This document shows positions 1 to 8,074 of a stretch of 14,265 bases of DNA, piece after piece. The notes beneath the pieces are model-generated. The model saw only the letters and a program-made list of their open reading frames with translations. It was not told the origin of the DNA and did not search any database. The stretch covers positions 1 through 14,265 of the forward strand of contig URHR01000048.1 of the NCBI GenBank assembly GCA_900547725.1, in the 5' to 3' direction. The DNA comes from an uncultured Eubacteriales bacterium (GTDB lineage: Bacteria > Bacillota > Clostridia > Oscillospirales > CAG-272). The position numbers and the translations under genes are program-made. Every line of letters begins with the position of its first letter. Position 1 is the stretch's first letter.

Positions 1-576
1 ACCGATCGCGGGCTGATCGAGGTGGAAAACCCCTCGGAAATGCTGCTTGCGGGCAGACCGCGGAACATTTCGGGCAACTGTGCGGTCTGCACGCTGGAAG
101 GCACGCGCCCGCTGATTGCCGAAATTCAGGCGCTCGTTACGCAAACCTCCTTCCCCGCTCCGCGCAGAACAACCAACGGCATTGATTACAATCGGATGTG
201 CCTCATCATTGCGGTTCTGGAAAAGCGACTCGGGCTGAAATTCTACCAGAGCGACGTTTATCTGAACGTCATCGGCGGTCTGCGGCTGGACGAGCCTGCC
301 TCCGACCTCTCGGTTGCGCTTGCTCTGATCTCCTCCGTAACCGACCGCATCATCCCCGACGACCTGATCGCGCTCGGCGAAGTCGGGCTTGCGGGAGAAT
401 GCCGCGCGGTGGCAAATCTGGAGGTGCGCGTAAAGGAAGCCGCCCGTCTCGGATTCACAACCGCCGTTGTCCCCTACCGCAACGTCGAAAAGCGCCCGCT
501 CGAAATCGAAAACATCCGCATCGTCCCCATCAGGGGCATCTACGAAGCCCTCTCCCTGCTCCGCGCAAAGGAGTGA
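1..576 (+). CDS. radA: DNA repair protein RadA/Sms, C-terminal part (5' end outside window)
   Basis: This is the C-terminal 191 residues of RadA (Sms), a RecA-like branch-migration helicase that acts on recombination intermediates with RecA. The reading frame is open from base 1, so the zinc finger, Walker motifs and KNRFG motif lie upstream of the window. What remains starts at the conserved DRGLIEVENPSEMLL stretch and covers the Lon-protease-like (LonC/ChlI-type) domain. Family blocks include GNCAVCTLEGTRPLIAEIQALV, the NRMCLIIAVLEKRLG helix, DVYLNVIGGLRLDEPASDL, and the end GEVGLAGECRAV...RVKEAARLGF. The stop is TGA at 574-576, so the C-terminus is complete at normal length. A large palindromic repeat begins 11 bp later (588-782), and the next gene (cls) converges on it. 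The family assignment is very secure; the N-terminal half cannot be judged here. Confidence 0.96.
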   Translation, partial: TDRGLIEVENPSEMLLAGRPRNISGNCAVCTLEGTRPLIAEIQALVTQTSFPAPRRTTNGIDYNRMCLIIAVLEKRLGLKFYQSDVYLNVIGGLRLDEPASDLSVALALISSVTDRIIPDDLIALGEVGLAGECRAVANLEVRVKEAARLGFTTAVVPYRNVEKRPLEIENIRIVPIRGIYEALSLLRAKE

Positions 577-587
577 AGCAGGTGGAA

Positions 588-782
588 AAGGCCTCGGGGC
601 GTTGCCCCGAACCCCATTTAAGAGACTTTTTGAAAAAAGTCTCTTAAAAATCTCCAAAAACTTTCCCCCAAGGGCGGGATTCCGTAACGAATCCCGCCCT
701 TGGGGGAAATTCTTGAAGGTTCTTAGGAAACTTCTTCTAAGAAGTTCCCTAAGTAGGGTTTGGGGCAACGCCCCAAGGTCTT
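588..782. repeat. 195-bp composite palindromic repeat between convergent radA and cls
   Basis: The 217-bp gap between radA and cls is almost filled by one long imperfect inverted repeat centred near 685. From the left it holds hairpin A (594-600/604-610, loop GTT), hairpin B (617-630/635-648, 14 bp, loop TGAA), a perfect 21-bp central hairpin C (662-682/689-709, 6-nt loop), hairpin B' (722-736/739-753, one mismatch) and hairpin A' (760-766/770-776). The outer ends are AAGGCCTCGG on the left and, read inwards from the right, AAGACCTTGG. A/A' and B/B' are inverted copies of each other, so the whole block can fold as one long arm or as five separate hairpins. No uridine tract follows any stem, so these are not textbook intrinsic terminators, although a bidirectional 3'-end role fits the position. 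A MITE-like element is the alternative. Confidence 0.85.
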
Positions 783-793
783 CCCCGCCCCCT

Positions 794-2338
794 TCACATC
801 ATTGGCGCGAAGAGGCGGCAGATGTCCTGGAGGAAGGCAACGACGGGATTGGTTTTCCATGTTTTTTCGGTAATCTCGGCGCACTTGGCTTGGGTGGCGA
901 GGAAATCCTCCTTGATTTTTGCCAGCGTGTCTGTTCCGTAGAGACAGGTTCCGCACTCAAAGTGCATATAAAGACTGCGGAAATCCATGTTCACAGTCCC
1001 GACCGAACCGAAGGAATCGTCCACCACAAAATTTTTGGAATGAATGAAGCCCTCCGAGTACTCGAAAATCCGAACGCCCGAGTGGAGCAGTTCCCGATAG
1101 TAGGAACGCGTGGTGAAGTGGACAAGCTTTTTGTCGGGCTTGTGCGGCGTGATGATGCGCACGTCGATCCCGCTTTCGGCAGCAAGCTTCAGCGTGGAGA
1201 TCAGATCGTTGTCCACCATCAGATAGGGCGTGGTGATATAAACGTAACTTTTCGCCGCGGCAATCAGGTGGCGGTAGGTGTGCTCGCCTACGCTGAATTC
1301 GTCCATCGGACTGTCGCAGAACGGCTGTACCCACCCCGTGACAGCCTCTTTGGCTTCGGTTCGCGGCGGCAGATACATCTCGCACGGCTCGGTCGTTTTG
1401 GTCAGGAAACTCCACATCTGCAGGAACATGACCGTAAAACTCCACGCGCCGTCGCCGCGAAGCAGAATGCCCGCGTCCTTCCAGTGCCCGAACCGTTCCC
1501 GCGCGCCGATATACTCGTCCGCCAGATTGATGCCGCCCGTGAAGGCAACGCGACCGTCCACGGAAACGATTTTGCGGTGGTCGCGGTTGTTCTGAACACT
1601 CGAAAGGAACGGACGGAACGGATTGAACACGCGGCACCTGATGCCCTCCCGCCGCAGATCCGCCGCAAATTTCGTCGGCAGAGTCAAAAGGCTTCCGATG
1701 TCGTCCCAGATCACGCGGACATCCACACCCTCGGCAACCTTGCGCACGAGAATCTCATGGATGGAATCCCAGAACACGCCCTCGCCGATGATGAAATACT
1801 CCAGAAAGATATAGCGCTCCGCCCGCTCCAGTTCCTGCAACAGCGCGGCTTGATAGGCCTTTCCGTCCGGGAAATATTCGGTTTCGGTATTTCCGCAGAC
1901 CGGGAAGCCCGACACGTCCCGCAGATAGCGGATCAGTCTGCCCGCGTCGGGATTCTCGATGGAGGCGGTGTCGGCGCAGTCGGGGACAAACCCGTAGGCG
2001 TGCGCCGTTTCCTGCTCCTTTTTGTGCAGGCGCTTGCGGTATCCGATCGTGGTGGTCTGGTAATGGAAGAACCAATAGAACACCGCGCCGAACACGGGAA
2101 AGAGCAGGATCAGGAACACCATGGAAATTTTGAAGGTGGCGTTGTGCTGGCTGTGAGTGGTCAGATGGAGTGCCGTCAGAAAGCCGGTGACCCGCCACAG
2201 AACCGAAAACCACCGCAATTGCGAATAAAACGCGATGCTCAGCCCGATAAACGCGATCTGTGCCAACAGGAGCAGCGCCACAAAAGCCCTGCGGAACAGC
2301 AGTTTTTTCAGTCGTCTTGAACGGTGTGTTTTTGACAT
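794..2338 (-). CDS. cls: Cardiolipin synthase (phospholipase D family)
   Basis: A 514-residue membrane enzyme expected to condense two phosphatidylglycerol molecules into cardiolipin and glycerol at the cytoplasmic membrane. Two hydrophobic N-terminal segments are visible at about residues 18-38 and 71-91. The two PLD signature HxKx4D motifs follow: H254-R-K256 with D261 (followed by GRVAFTGGINLADEY) and H433-S-K435 with D440 (followed by GSVGTVNMDFRS). Two intact HKD motifs after an N-terminal membrane anchor are diagnostic of bacterial Cls, and the length is normal. The ATG at 2338 is preceded by GGGAG nine bases upstream. The gene lies 42 bp downstream of the P-type ATPase on the same strand with no promoter seen between, so the two are probably co-transcribed. 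Which cls paralogue it is cannot be told. Confidence 0.93.
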   Translation of the reverse strand: MSKTHRSRRLKKLLFRRAFVALLLLAQIAFIGLSIAFYSQLRWFSVLWRVTGFLTALHLTTHSQHNATFKISMVFLILLFPVFGAVFYWFFHYQTTTIGYRKRLHKKEQETAHAYGFVPDCADTASIENPDAGRLIRYLRDVSGFPVCGNTETEYFPDGKAYQAALLQELERAERYIFLEYFIIGEGVFWDSIHEILVRKVAEGVDVRVIWDDIGSLLTLPTKFAADLRREGIRCRVFNPFRPFLSSVQNNRDHRKIVSVDGRVAFTGGINLADEYIGARERFGHWKDAGILLRGDGAWSFTVMFLQMWSFLTKTTEPCEMYLPPRTEAKEAVTGWVQPFCDSPMDEFSVGEHTYRHLIAAAKSYVYITTPYLMVDNDLISTLKLAAESGIDVRIITPHKPDKKLVHFTTRSYYRELLHSGVRIFEYSEGFIHSKNFVVDDSFGSVGTVNMDFRSLYMHFECGTCLYGTDTLAKIKEDFLATQAKCAEITEKTWKTNPVVAFLQDICRLFAPMM

Positions 2339-2380
2339 TTTGAGTTTCTCCCGGTCTGTCTGATTGTTTTTCCGTATTTC

Positions 2381-5005
2381 TTATTTTTCATGCCGAATCA
2401 GCCCGAACGCTTTGGAGCACTCCATCACGACCAGCGGAACAAGCGTCAGCCCAACGGCAATGCCGTAAAGCGGCAGAGACAGAAGCGTCAGACCGAACGC
2501 CGCGCGCACCGGCGGGACGAACAGCACGAACGCGGACATTCCGAGCGACAGAAGCGCCGCAAGATTCAGCTTGCGGTTGGTAAACGGTCCGATTCTGAAC
2601 AGCGAATGTTCGGAGCGCATATTGAACGCCTGCACGATCTGCGAGAACCCGAGGACAAAGAACGCCATGGTCTGCCCGTGCACGTCAGTTCCGCCGACGG
2701 AGGAGCCGATTGCGAACGCCGCGAGCGACAACGCGCCGAACATCACGCCCTGCAAAACCGTCCGCAGACCGAAACCGTTTGCAAAAATCCCTTCGTTTTT
2801 GGGCTTCGGCTTGCGATCCATCACGTCCGTTTCCACCGCTTCCATCCCGAGCGAAATGGCGGGGAGCGAGTCGGTAATCAGGTTGATCCAGAGCAGCTGC
2901 ATGGACAGCAGCGGCGTTTTGTGCCACAGGAGCATGGCGAAAAATACCGTGAGGATCTCCCCGATGTTCGTGCCGAGCAGGTAGCCCACCACCTTGCGGA
3001 TGTTGGCATAAATACCCCTGCCCTCGCGCACCGCGTCCACAATGGTGGCAAAATTGTCGTCGGTCAGCGTCATATCCGCCGCGCCCTTGGCAACGTCTGT
3101 GCCCGTAATGCCCATGGCGCAACCGATGTCCGCCGCCTTGAGCGCGGGCGCGTCATTTACGCCGTCGCCGGTCATGGAAACAACCTGACCGTTTCTCTGC
3201 CATGCGCGGACGATCCGGATCTTATTCTCGGGAGATACCCGCGCATAAACCGCGATGTGTTCGACCTCGCGATCCAGCTCTTCGTCACTCATCGCGTCCA
3301 ATTCCGCGCCCGTAATGGCGCGGTCGCCGTCCGTAAGAATCCCGAGATCCCGCGCGATTGCCGAAGCGGTGACCACATGGTCGCCCGTAATCATCACGGG
3401 CTTGATGCCCGCGCGGCGGCAGACCGCAACCGCGTCCCGCGCCTCGGGTCTCGGCGGGTCGATCATGGCAACCAGACCCGCAAAGGTCAGCCCGTTTTCC
3501 AACGTCTCGCTGTCAACCGTTTCGGGCAGACTGTCAAGATACTTATATCCGACCGCCAGAACGCGCAGGGCGTCGGCGCTCATCTGCTCGGTCTGCCGTT
3601 TCGCCGCCGCAAGATCTCCCGCCGTGCAACGCGGCGCAAGGCTGTCGAACGCGCCTTTGGTAATCACCAGATAGCGATCCCCCTCGCGATTGACCGTTGT
3701 CATCATCTTGCGATCCGAATCGAACGGCAGTTCCGCCGCGCGCGGGAATTCTCCGTTCAGCGCGTCCTTCGGCATTCCGATCTTCATAGCGCCGAGAATC
3801 AGGGCGGTTTCGGTCGGGTCGCCGATGTGCTTTTCCTTTCCGTCCTCAACCGTGACCGAACCGTCGCAGCAAAGCGCCGAGAAGCGCAGGAGCGTGCGGG
3901 TGCGGTCGCTCTGTTCTTCGGCGGGATTGAACTGTTTCGCTTCCCCGTCGCCGTCGCACCATGTGCGCACCAACGTCATGCGGTTCTGGGTCAGCGTTCC
4001 GGTTTTATCCGAGCAGATGACCGACGCGCTCCCGAGCGTTTCCACTGCGGGCAGGCGGCGGATAATGGCGTTCTTTTTGACCATTCTCTGCACGCCGATG
4101 GAGAGCACGACCGTCACGATGGCGGGCAGCCCCTCGGGAATTGCCGAAACTGCAAGCGACACGGCAGTCATAAAGATTTCCAACGGCGGAATCTTGTTGA
4201 TCAGCCCGATGACAAAGATGACCGCGCAGGCGGCAAGCGCCACGATGCCGAGGTACTTTCCAAGCTGTCCGAGCTTCTCCTGCAGGGGCGTTTTGGTCTC
4301 TCCGGCCCCCTCCAGAAGATTCGCGATCTTGCCCATTTCGGTGTTCATCCCCGTTTCGGTCACAACCGCCAACGCCGTGCCGTAGGAGATACTGCATCCC
4401 GCGTAAAGCATGGTCACGCGGTCGCCGAGCGGCGCACCGTCGGCAACGGTCTGATCCGCATACTTTTCCGACGGAACCGATTCGCCCGTCAGCGCGGACT
4501 CTTCGCTTTTCAGGCTCACCGAACGGAGCAATCTCGCGTCCGCCGGCACACTGTCCCCCGCTTCCAGCCGGATGATATCCCCGGGAACGAGATCCGCCGC
4601 GTCAATGACCTTCTCCACACCGCCGCGGATCACCCTTGTATGCGGGGCGGAAAGGCTTTGCAGAGCGTCCAACGCTTTCTCCGCGCGGCTTTCCTGCGCC
4701 ACGCCGATCACCGCGTTCAGAACCACGATCACAAGAATCAGCGCAGGCTCGAGAAACTCTTTTGCATCGTCCCCTCTCAGCGCGATCACGAACGAAACGA
4801 TTGCCGCCGCGATCAGGCAGAGGATCATCACATCCTTGAACTGCTCGAGAAACCGCACAAACAGCGATTTCTTTTTCTTTCCGCGCAGGCGGTTCGGACC
4901 TTGTTCGGTAAGCCGTTTTGCGGCTTCTTCCTCCGTCAGCCCCGTTTTTGCGTCGCTTCCGAGGGCTGTCAGAACCTCTTCCGGCGTTCGACTGTAAAAT
5001 GGCAT
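2381..5005 (-). CDS. Calcium-transporting P-type ATPase (type IIA)
   Basis: An 874-residue cation-exporting P-type ATPase of the SERCA/PMCA-like group. The order is normal: N-terminal cation-ATPase domain, M1 at about 58-76 and M2 at about 87-103, actuator domain with TGES (E175), M4 with PEGLP (E291), phosphorylation motif DKTGTLT (D333), nucleotide-domain KGA motif, hinge MTGDGVNDAP (D614, D618), and four or more C-terminal helices. Calcium-site residues typical of type IIA pumps are visible: E291 in M4, NIGEIL in M5 and NLITDSLPA in M6. Calcium is the likely substrate, although manganese is known for some relatives. An in-frame ATG exists 13 codons upstream (5044), but the ATG at 5005 follows a strong GGGAGGAG site and begins the family-typical MPFYSRTPEEVL, so it is preferred. 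A clear promoter lies at 5084-5112. Confidence 0.94.
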   Translation of the reverse strand: MPFYSRTPEEVLTALGSDAKTGLTEEEAAKRLTEQGPNRLRGKKKKSLFVRFLEQFKDVMILCLIAAAIVSFVIALRGDDAKEFLEPALILVIVVLNAVIGVAQESRAEKALDALQSLSAPHTRVIRGGVEKVIDAADLVPGDIIRLEAGDSVPADARLLRSVSLKSEESALTGESVPSEKYADQTVADGAPLGDRVTMLYAGCSISYGTALAVVTETGMNTEMGKIANLLEGAGETKTPLQEKLGQLGKYLGIVALAACAVIFVIGLINKIPPLEIFMTAVSLAVSAIPEGLPAIVTVVLSIGVQRMVKKNAIIRRLPAVETLGSASVICSDKTGTLTQNRMTLVRTWCDGDGEAKQFNPAEEQSDRTRTLLRFSALCCDGSVTVEDGKEKHIGDPTETALILGAMKIGMPKDALNGEFPRAAELPFDSDRKMMTTVNREGDRYLVITKGAFDSLAPRCTAGDLAAAKRQTEQMSADALRVLAVGYKYLDSLPETVDSETLENGLTFAGLVAMIDPPRPEARDAVAVCRRAGIKPVMITGDHVVTASAIARDLGILTDGDRAITGAELDAMSDEELDREVEHIAVYARVSPENKIRIVRAWQRNGQVVSMTGDGVNDAPALKAADIGCAMGITGTDVAKGAADMTLTDDNFATIVDAVREGRGIYANIRKVVGYLLGTNIGEILTVFFAMLLWHKTPLLSMQLLWINLITDSLPAISLGMEAVETDVMDRKPKPKNEGIFANGFGLRTVLQGVMFGALSLAAFAIGSSVGGTDVHGQTMAFFVLGFSQIVQAFNMRSEHSLFRIGPFTNRKLNLAALLSLGMSAFVLFVPPVRAAFGLTLLSLPLYGIAVGLTLVPLVVMECSKAFGLIRHEK

Positions 5006-5047
5006 ACTGTTCTCCTCCCTTTCATCTGTCCATAGGATTGCCAAAGT

Positions 5048-5072
5048 GCGACAGAAATACGCTCCCTGTCGC
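5048..5072 (-). other. Short hairpin in the ATPase 5' leader
   Basis: A 7-bp stem (GCGACAG at 5048-5054 with CTGTCGC at 5066-5072, 11-nt loop) lies in the roughly 70-nt leader between the predicted transcription start near 5077 and the start codon at 5005. It is too small to match a known riboswitch. It could protect the mRNA 5' end or do nothing. Confidence 0.35.
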
Positions 5073-5083
5073 CTGATGGTATA

Positions 5084-5112
5084 ATAATATCACGATTTTT
5101 TCAGCCTGTCAA
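5084..5112 (-). promoter_or_regulatory. Sigma-A-type promoter for the ATPase-cls operon
   Basis: On the minus strand, TTGACA (plus-strand 5107-5112) is followed by exactly 17 bp and TATTAT (5084-5089). The predicted start, near 5077, gives a leader of about 70 nt to the ATG at 5005. The flanking DNA is AT-rich, unlike the coding regions around it. Confidence 0.8.
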
Positions 5113-5200
5113 GTGATTGTTTGAATTTTTTCCGTTATTTACATTCTATTCATTTATTTGATCTTTGCAAAGGGCAAATCGAATAAACGCCGCCGCGATG

Positions 5201-5209
5201 TGCCATACT
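5201..5209 (+). promoter_or_regulatory. Possible extended -10 promoter for the oxidoreductase
   Basis: TGC-CATACT at 5201-5209 could be an extended -10 element, with transcription starting near 5216, just ahead of the AGGAG site. No acceptable -35 hexamer sits 17 bp upstream. It is the best plus-strand candidate I see in the divergent region, but it is weak. Confidence 0.25.
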
Positions 5210-5231
5210 GTCATCAAAAAGGAGTGATGGA

Positions 5232-6752
5232 ATGAAAACGGTTATCATCGGCGGCGGCATTGCGGGACTTGCCGCAGGAATTTACGGACAGAAATACGGG
5301 TTGGACTGCGAAATTTTTGAAAAGAACCCGCACGTCGGCGGGAATCTGACGGGTTGGGAACGCAAGGGATGCAAAATCGACAACTGCATCCACTGGCTTT
5401 GCGGCACACTCCCCGGCAACACGACCTATGATACCTGGCGCGACATGGGGCTTCTGGACGATCTGACAACGGTTCATCGGAACGACTGCCTTTATGAGAG
5501 CGAGCGGAACGGGGAGCGCGTCGGGCTTTACGCCGACCTTGACAAGACCCGCGAGCGGATGCTTCGGCTCTCCCCGCAGGACAGCGAGGAGATCGACCGT
5601 CTGATCGCAACCGTGCGGGCATTGATTCCCTTTGCGGGGAGCGGAACGCTGCGGGAGAAAGCCGCGATTGTCGCGCACGTGCCCGATCTGCTCCGCTATA
5701 AGACGATGAATCTTTACCATCTTGCGGGTCGCTTCCACCATCCCCTGCTCCGCCTGCTCCTGACCGACTATATCGGCGGCGAATTCGCGGCGGTTGCTCT
5801 GCTTTGCGCCTATGCCGCCTATGTCAGCGGGAACGGTTCGATTCCCGACGGCGGGTCGTTTGCGGCGGCGGAGCGGGTCGGTCACCGCTTCACCGCACTG
5901 GGCGGGGTTCTGCACACGGGGGTCGGGGTCTCCCGCATTCTGACCGACGGCGGCGCGGCTTGCGGCATTGTGACCGAGAACGGCGAGCGGATTGCCGCCG
6001 ACTGCGTAATCTGCGCCTGCGACCCGTTTGTGACCTTCGGTCGGCTTCTGCCCCGCGAAGCTATGCCACCGGTTCTGGCGCGGCGGTTGGATGACCCGCA
6101 GACGCCGGTGTTCTCCGCGCTCCACGCGGCGTTTCTCTGCGATCGCGACGTACTGACCGCGCCGTTCGGAACACGCGTGATCGACTCGCCTTGGTTCTCC
6201 TCGCGCAGCGGCGGACGGTTGCCGGTCAAGGAGTACTCCGCCGAGCCGTCCTTTGCGCCCGCGGGGAAGGTTCTGCTCCAGACCTTGGTATTCCAGACGC
6301 GGCAGGAGTGCGCCGACTGGATTGCGCTGTCGGTCAACAAGCCCGCCTACCGCCGCCGCAAAGAAGAGGTCAGCGCGCGGATGGGTGCGGCGATTCTGGA
6401 CGCGATGCCTGCCCTCGCCAAGGGATTTGAGATTGTCGACTGCTGGACTCCCGCCACTTACCACCGCTATTTCGGCGCGCACTGCGGCGCGTTTCTCTCC
6501 AACGCCTTCACGCCGTCCGCCTCGCTTCGGACGGTCTCCCCCCGCATTCCCACCGTCCGGAACTGCTTCCTCGCCACACAATGGCTTCACTCCCCCGGCG
6601 GGCTTCCGATCGCCGCCGACTGCGGTCGCCGCGCCGCCCAAGCCGTGGCGAAGGAGATGCGGAAGGCGCGAGGGATGCGGAAGATGCGCCGGGGGCACTT
6701 CTTAGAAGAAGTGTCCCCAGACCCCCTCAAGAACTTTCAACGCACAGATTGA
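5232..6752 (+). CDS. NAD(P)/FAD-dependent oxidoreductase, phytoene desaturase/CrtI-like
   Basis: A 506-residue flavoprotein of the amine-oxidase/phytoene-desaturase superfamily. The N-terminus is a Rossmann dinucleotide fold: IIGGGIAGLAAG (G7, G9, G12) with an acidic residue (E30) ending the second strand, then a GGNLTGWERKGCKIDNCIHWL block typical of CrtI- and retinol-saturase-like proteins. The C-terminal FAD signature is FLATQWLHSPGGLPIAADCGRRAA. AGGAG lies just upstream of the ATG at 5232. No carotenoid genes are nearby, and this family in gut Clostridia is usually uncharacterised, so the substrate is unknown. The last 25 or so residues, after AAQAVAKEMRK, look foreign: they are basic and low-complexity, then run through an interspersed hairpin repeat (GHFLEEVSPDPLKNF). 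The gene probably lost its original stop to repeat insertion or read-through. The region after the stop holds an intrinsic terminator. Confidence 0.85.
   Translation: MKTVIIGGGIAGLAAGIYGQKYGLDCEIFEKNPHVGGNLTGWERKGCKIDNCIHWLCGTLPGNTTYDTWRDMGLLDDLTTVHRNDCLYESERNGERVGLYADLDKTRERMLRLSPQDSEEIDRLIATVRALIPFAGSGTLREKAAIVAHVPDLLRYKTMNLYHLAGRFHHPLLRLLLTDYIGGEFAAVALLCAYAAYVSGNGSIPDGGSFAAAERVGHRFTALGGVLHTGVGVSRILTDGGAACGIVTENGERIAADCVICACDPFVTFGRLLPREAMPPVLARRLDDPQTPVFSALHAAFLCDRDVLTAPFGTRVIDSPWFSSRSGGRLPVKEYSAEPSFAPAGKVLLQTLVFQTRQECADWIALSVNKPAYRRRKEEVSARMGAAILDAMPALAKGFEIVDCWTPATYHRYFGAHCGAFLSNAFTPSASLRTVSPRIPTVRNCFLATQWLHSPGGLPIAADCGRRAAQAVAKEMRKARGMRKMRRGHFLEEVSPDPLKNFQRTD
6691..6740 (+). repeat. Partial copy of the hairpin repeat inside the oxidoreductase 3' end
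   Basis: Bases 6692-6718 form an 11-bp stem (GGGGCACTTCT-type arm, one bulged T) around TAGA. The motif CTTCTTAGAAGAAGT matches hairpin B' of the 588-782 element. The following AGACCCCCTCAAGAACTTTC matches the stretch between hairpins B and C there. It is therefore a truncated copy of the same family, and here it is translated. Confidence 0.7.
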
Positions 6753-6778
6753 GTGCGAACACGGTGCGCTGAAATTGA

Positions 6779-6811
6779 AAAAGCGGAACGTCCATCGGAC
6801 GTTCCGCTTTT
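6779..6811. terminator. Bidirectional intrinsic terminator between the oxidoreductase and yitT
   Basis: A perfect 15-bp stem pairs 6779-6793 with 6797-6811 around a 3-nt spacer (ATC). The core is GCGGAACGTCC, with A-rich sequence on the left and T-rich sequence on the right. It therefore ends in a uridine run in either direction, slightly better on the minus strand. It sits between two convergent genes and can serve both. Confidence 0.88.
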
Positions 6812-6850
6812 CGCTTTTGCATGATAAATCAACTTTGAAGCCGCGCCCTT

Positions 6851-6862
6851 CCCAAGGTCTTC
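6851..6862 (-). repeat. Repeat-end remnant just after the yitT stop
   Basis: Read on the minus strand, AAGACCTTGGGA lies 7 nt past the yitT stop codon. It matches the outer end of the 588-782 element as read from cls. The rest of that element is not present beside it, so this is either a remnant or a chance match. Confidence 0.5.
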
Positions 6863-6868
6863 GCTCCC

Positions 6869-7849
6869 CTACCTCTGCGGGTTGAACTTGCCGATGATCT
6901 CGTTTACCGTGCCGATGTAGGCAAAACTGCCGGGGTAGCGGCTGATAATCGCCTTGAAGCGGGAGACCTGACGCGGCTTGATAACGCAGATCAGAAGCCC
7001 GCGCGGGCGGTGCTCAAACATCCCCTCGGCAGGGATTACCGTTGCGCCGTGCCCGAGCGTTTCGATGATCTCTTTGGAAATCTCCGCGCCGTAATCGGTC
7101 ACAACCTCGAATTTCAGCGCCGCCTTCATGCCGCACATCATCGTGTCGCAGGTCTTGGTCGTTACAAACATATAGATGAACGCCAGAAAAACCGGCATCA
7201 GATTGTCGCGGTACAGGAACGCCGAGATTACCACAATCAGCGAGTTGATCAGGAAAATGATAACCGCCATGCTCTTGTGCGGCGTGCGTTTCTGAATTGC
7301 CGCCGCAACAATGTCCGAGCCGCCCGTCGACGCATTCACCCTCAGCGCACACCACAGCGCCGCGCCGCAGGTCACCCCGCCGAATACCGAAGCAACCACC
7401 CGTGCGGCAAGTTCCTCCGCAACCGGCGTCCCCGCTATCGAGAAGCGATAGCCCGGGTCAATCCAGTTGTCGAGCACGAACAGCAGCGCAGTGATGAGAA
7501 CCGATTCCGCAAGCGTTCTTACAAGGAACTCCCGCGAAAGCTGCCGGTAGGTTGCAAGCACCAGAAGCAGGTTGATCACAATAATCAGCAGCGGGCTGAG
7601 GTCAAGACCCGACGGCAGTGCGTCGGGCGAAACGCGGAACAAATACTTGACAAGCGCCAGAATGCCCGCGATTCCGCCGGGCGCAAAGTTCGACGGCGCA
7701 ACGAAATAGTGAAAGCTCACCGTGTAAAGCAAAGATGACAGGACGATAAAAAATACCGTCTCCGCCAGTTCGGCGCGGCGGCTTCTGGGCTTCAGCCCCG
7801 CGTCCTTGATCGTCCGATAGTCGGACGGTTGATCCTGTGATTCTGTCAT
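6869..7849 (-). CDS. YitT family membrane protein (DUF161 + DUF2179)
   Basis: A 326-residue integral membrane protein of the YitT family (YitT_membrane plus C-terminal DUF2179). After a charged tail of about 30 residues come five or so hydrophobic segments, starting with TVFFIVLSSLLYTVSFHYFV. The family landmarks FVAPSNFAPGGIAGIL, NASTGGSDIVAAAIQKR and KTCDTMMCGMKAALKFEVVT are all present. The cytoplasmic DUF2179 domain (about residues 245-320) has GATVIPAEGMF and ends SFAYIGTVNEIIGKF. The function of the family is poorly known; a permease role is inferred only from topology. GAGAGG precedes the ATG at 7849. It appears monocistronic, with its own promoter at 7923-7951 and a shared terminator downstream. 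The N-terminal tail is a little longer than usual, giving a total above the typical 280-290 residues. Confidence 0.9.
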   Translation of the reverse strand: MTESQDQPSDYRTIKDAGLKPRSRRAELAETVFFIVLSSLLYTVSFHYFVAPSNFAPGGIAGILALVKYLFRVSPDALPSGLDLSPLLIIVINLLLVLATYRQLSREFLVRTLAESVLITALLFVLDNWIDPGYRFSIAGTPVAEELAARVVASVFGGVTCGAALWCALRVNASTGGSDIVAAAIQKRTPHKSMAVIIFLINSLIVVISAFLYRDNLMPVFLAFIYMFVTTKTCDTMMCGMKAALKFEVVTDYGAEISKEIIETLGHGATVIPAEGMFEHRPRGLLICVIKPRQVSRFKAIISRYPGSFAYIGTVNEIIGKFNPQR

Positions 7850-7862
7850 GTATACCTCTCAG

Positions 7863-7894
7863 CCTGTTAGTCTGTTAGCCTGTTAACCTGTTAC
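7863..7894 (-). repeat. Four 8-bp tandem repeats in the yitT leader
   Basis: Four consecutive octamers (CCTGTTAG, TCTGTTAG, CCTGTTAA, CCTGTTAC on the plus strand) fill 7863-7894. They lie in the predicted yitT 5' untranslated leader, 13 bp upstream of the start codon. The unit length is not a multiple of three, but the array is noncoding. Confidence 0.75.
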
Positions 7895-7922
7895 GAAAAA
7901 TATCTGTAGATTTTCCGATAAA

Positions 7923-7951
7923 ATTGTACTCCAAAAATTGCGCTTTGTCAA
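7923..7951 (-). promoter_or_regulatory. Sigma-A-type promoter for yitT
   Basis: On the minus strand, TTGACA (plus-strand 7946-7951) is followed by 17 bp and TACAAT (7923-7928). Transcription should start near 7916, giving a leader of about 67 nt that contains the octamer array. Confidence 0.8.
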
Positions 7952-8074
7952 CCGCCCGCAACATATTTTTTCAAAAACATGGATTCACACAAAGGATATG
8001 TTTGGGCGCACTGTGCTTTTTGGTGATATTCATTATTCATTCTCCCGGCAGGATGGGAATCTTCTTTATCCGTC

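Noticed and set aside
467..2320. 617-codon open frame on the plus strand opposite cls
   Set aside because: It is antisense to cls, which has both HKD motifs and a proper ribosome binding site. The antisense product has no recognisable domain. Long antisense frames are common in GC-rich coding DNA.
2390..5035. 881-codon open frame on the plus strand opposite the P-type ATPase
   Set aside because: It mirrors the ATPase almost end to end. Its product is rich in Arg, His and Gln with no known motif, as expected from the complement of GC-biased codons.
5005..5077. ATPase leader considered as a riboswitch such as yybP-ykoY
   Set aside because: The leader is only about 70 nt with one 7-bp hairpin, and lacks the conserved loops of that family.
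5214..6698. 494-codon minus-strand frame opposite the oxidoreductase
   Set aside because: Antisense shadow of a gene with clear FAD motifs; no domain is recognisable in its product.
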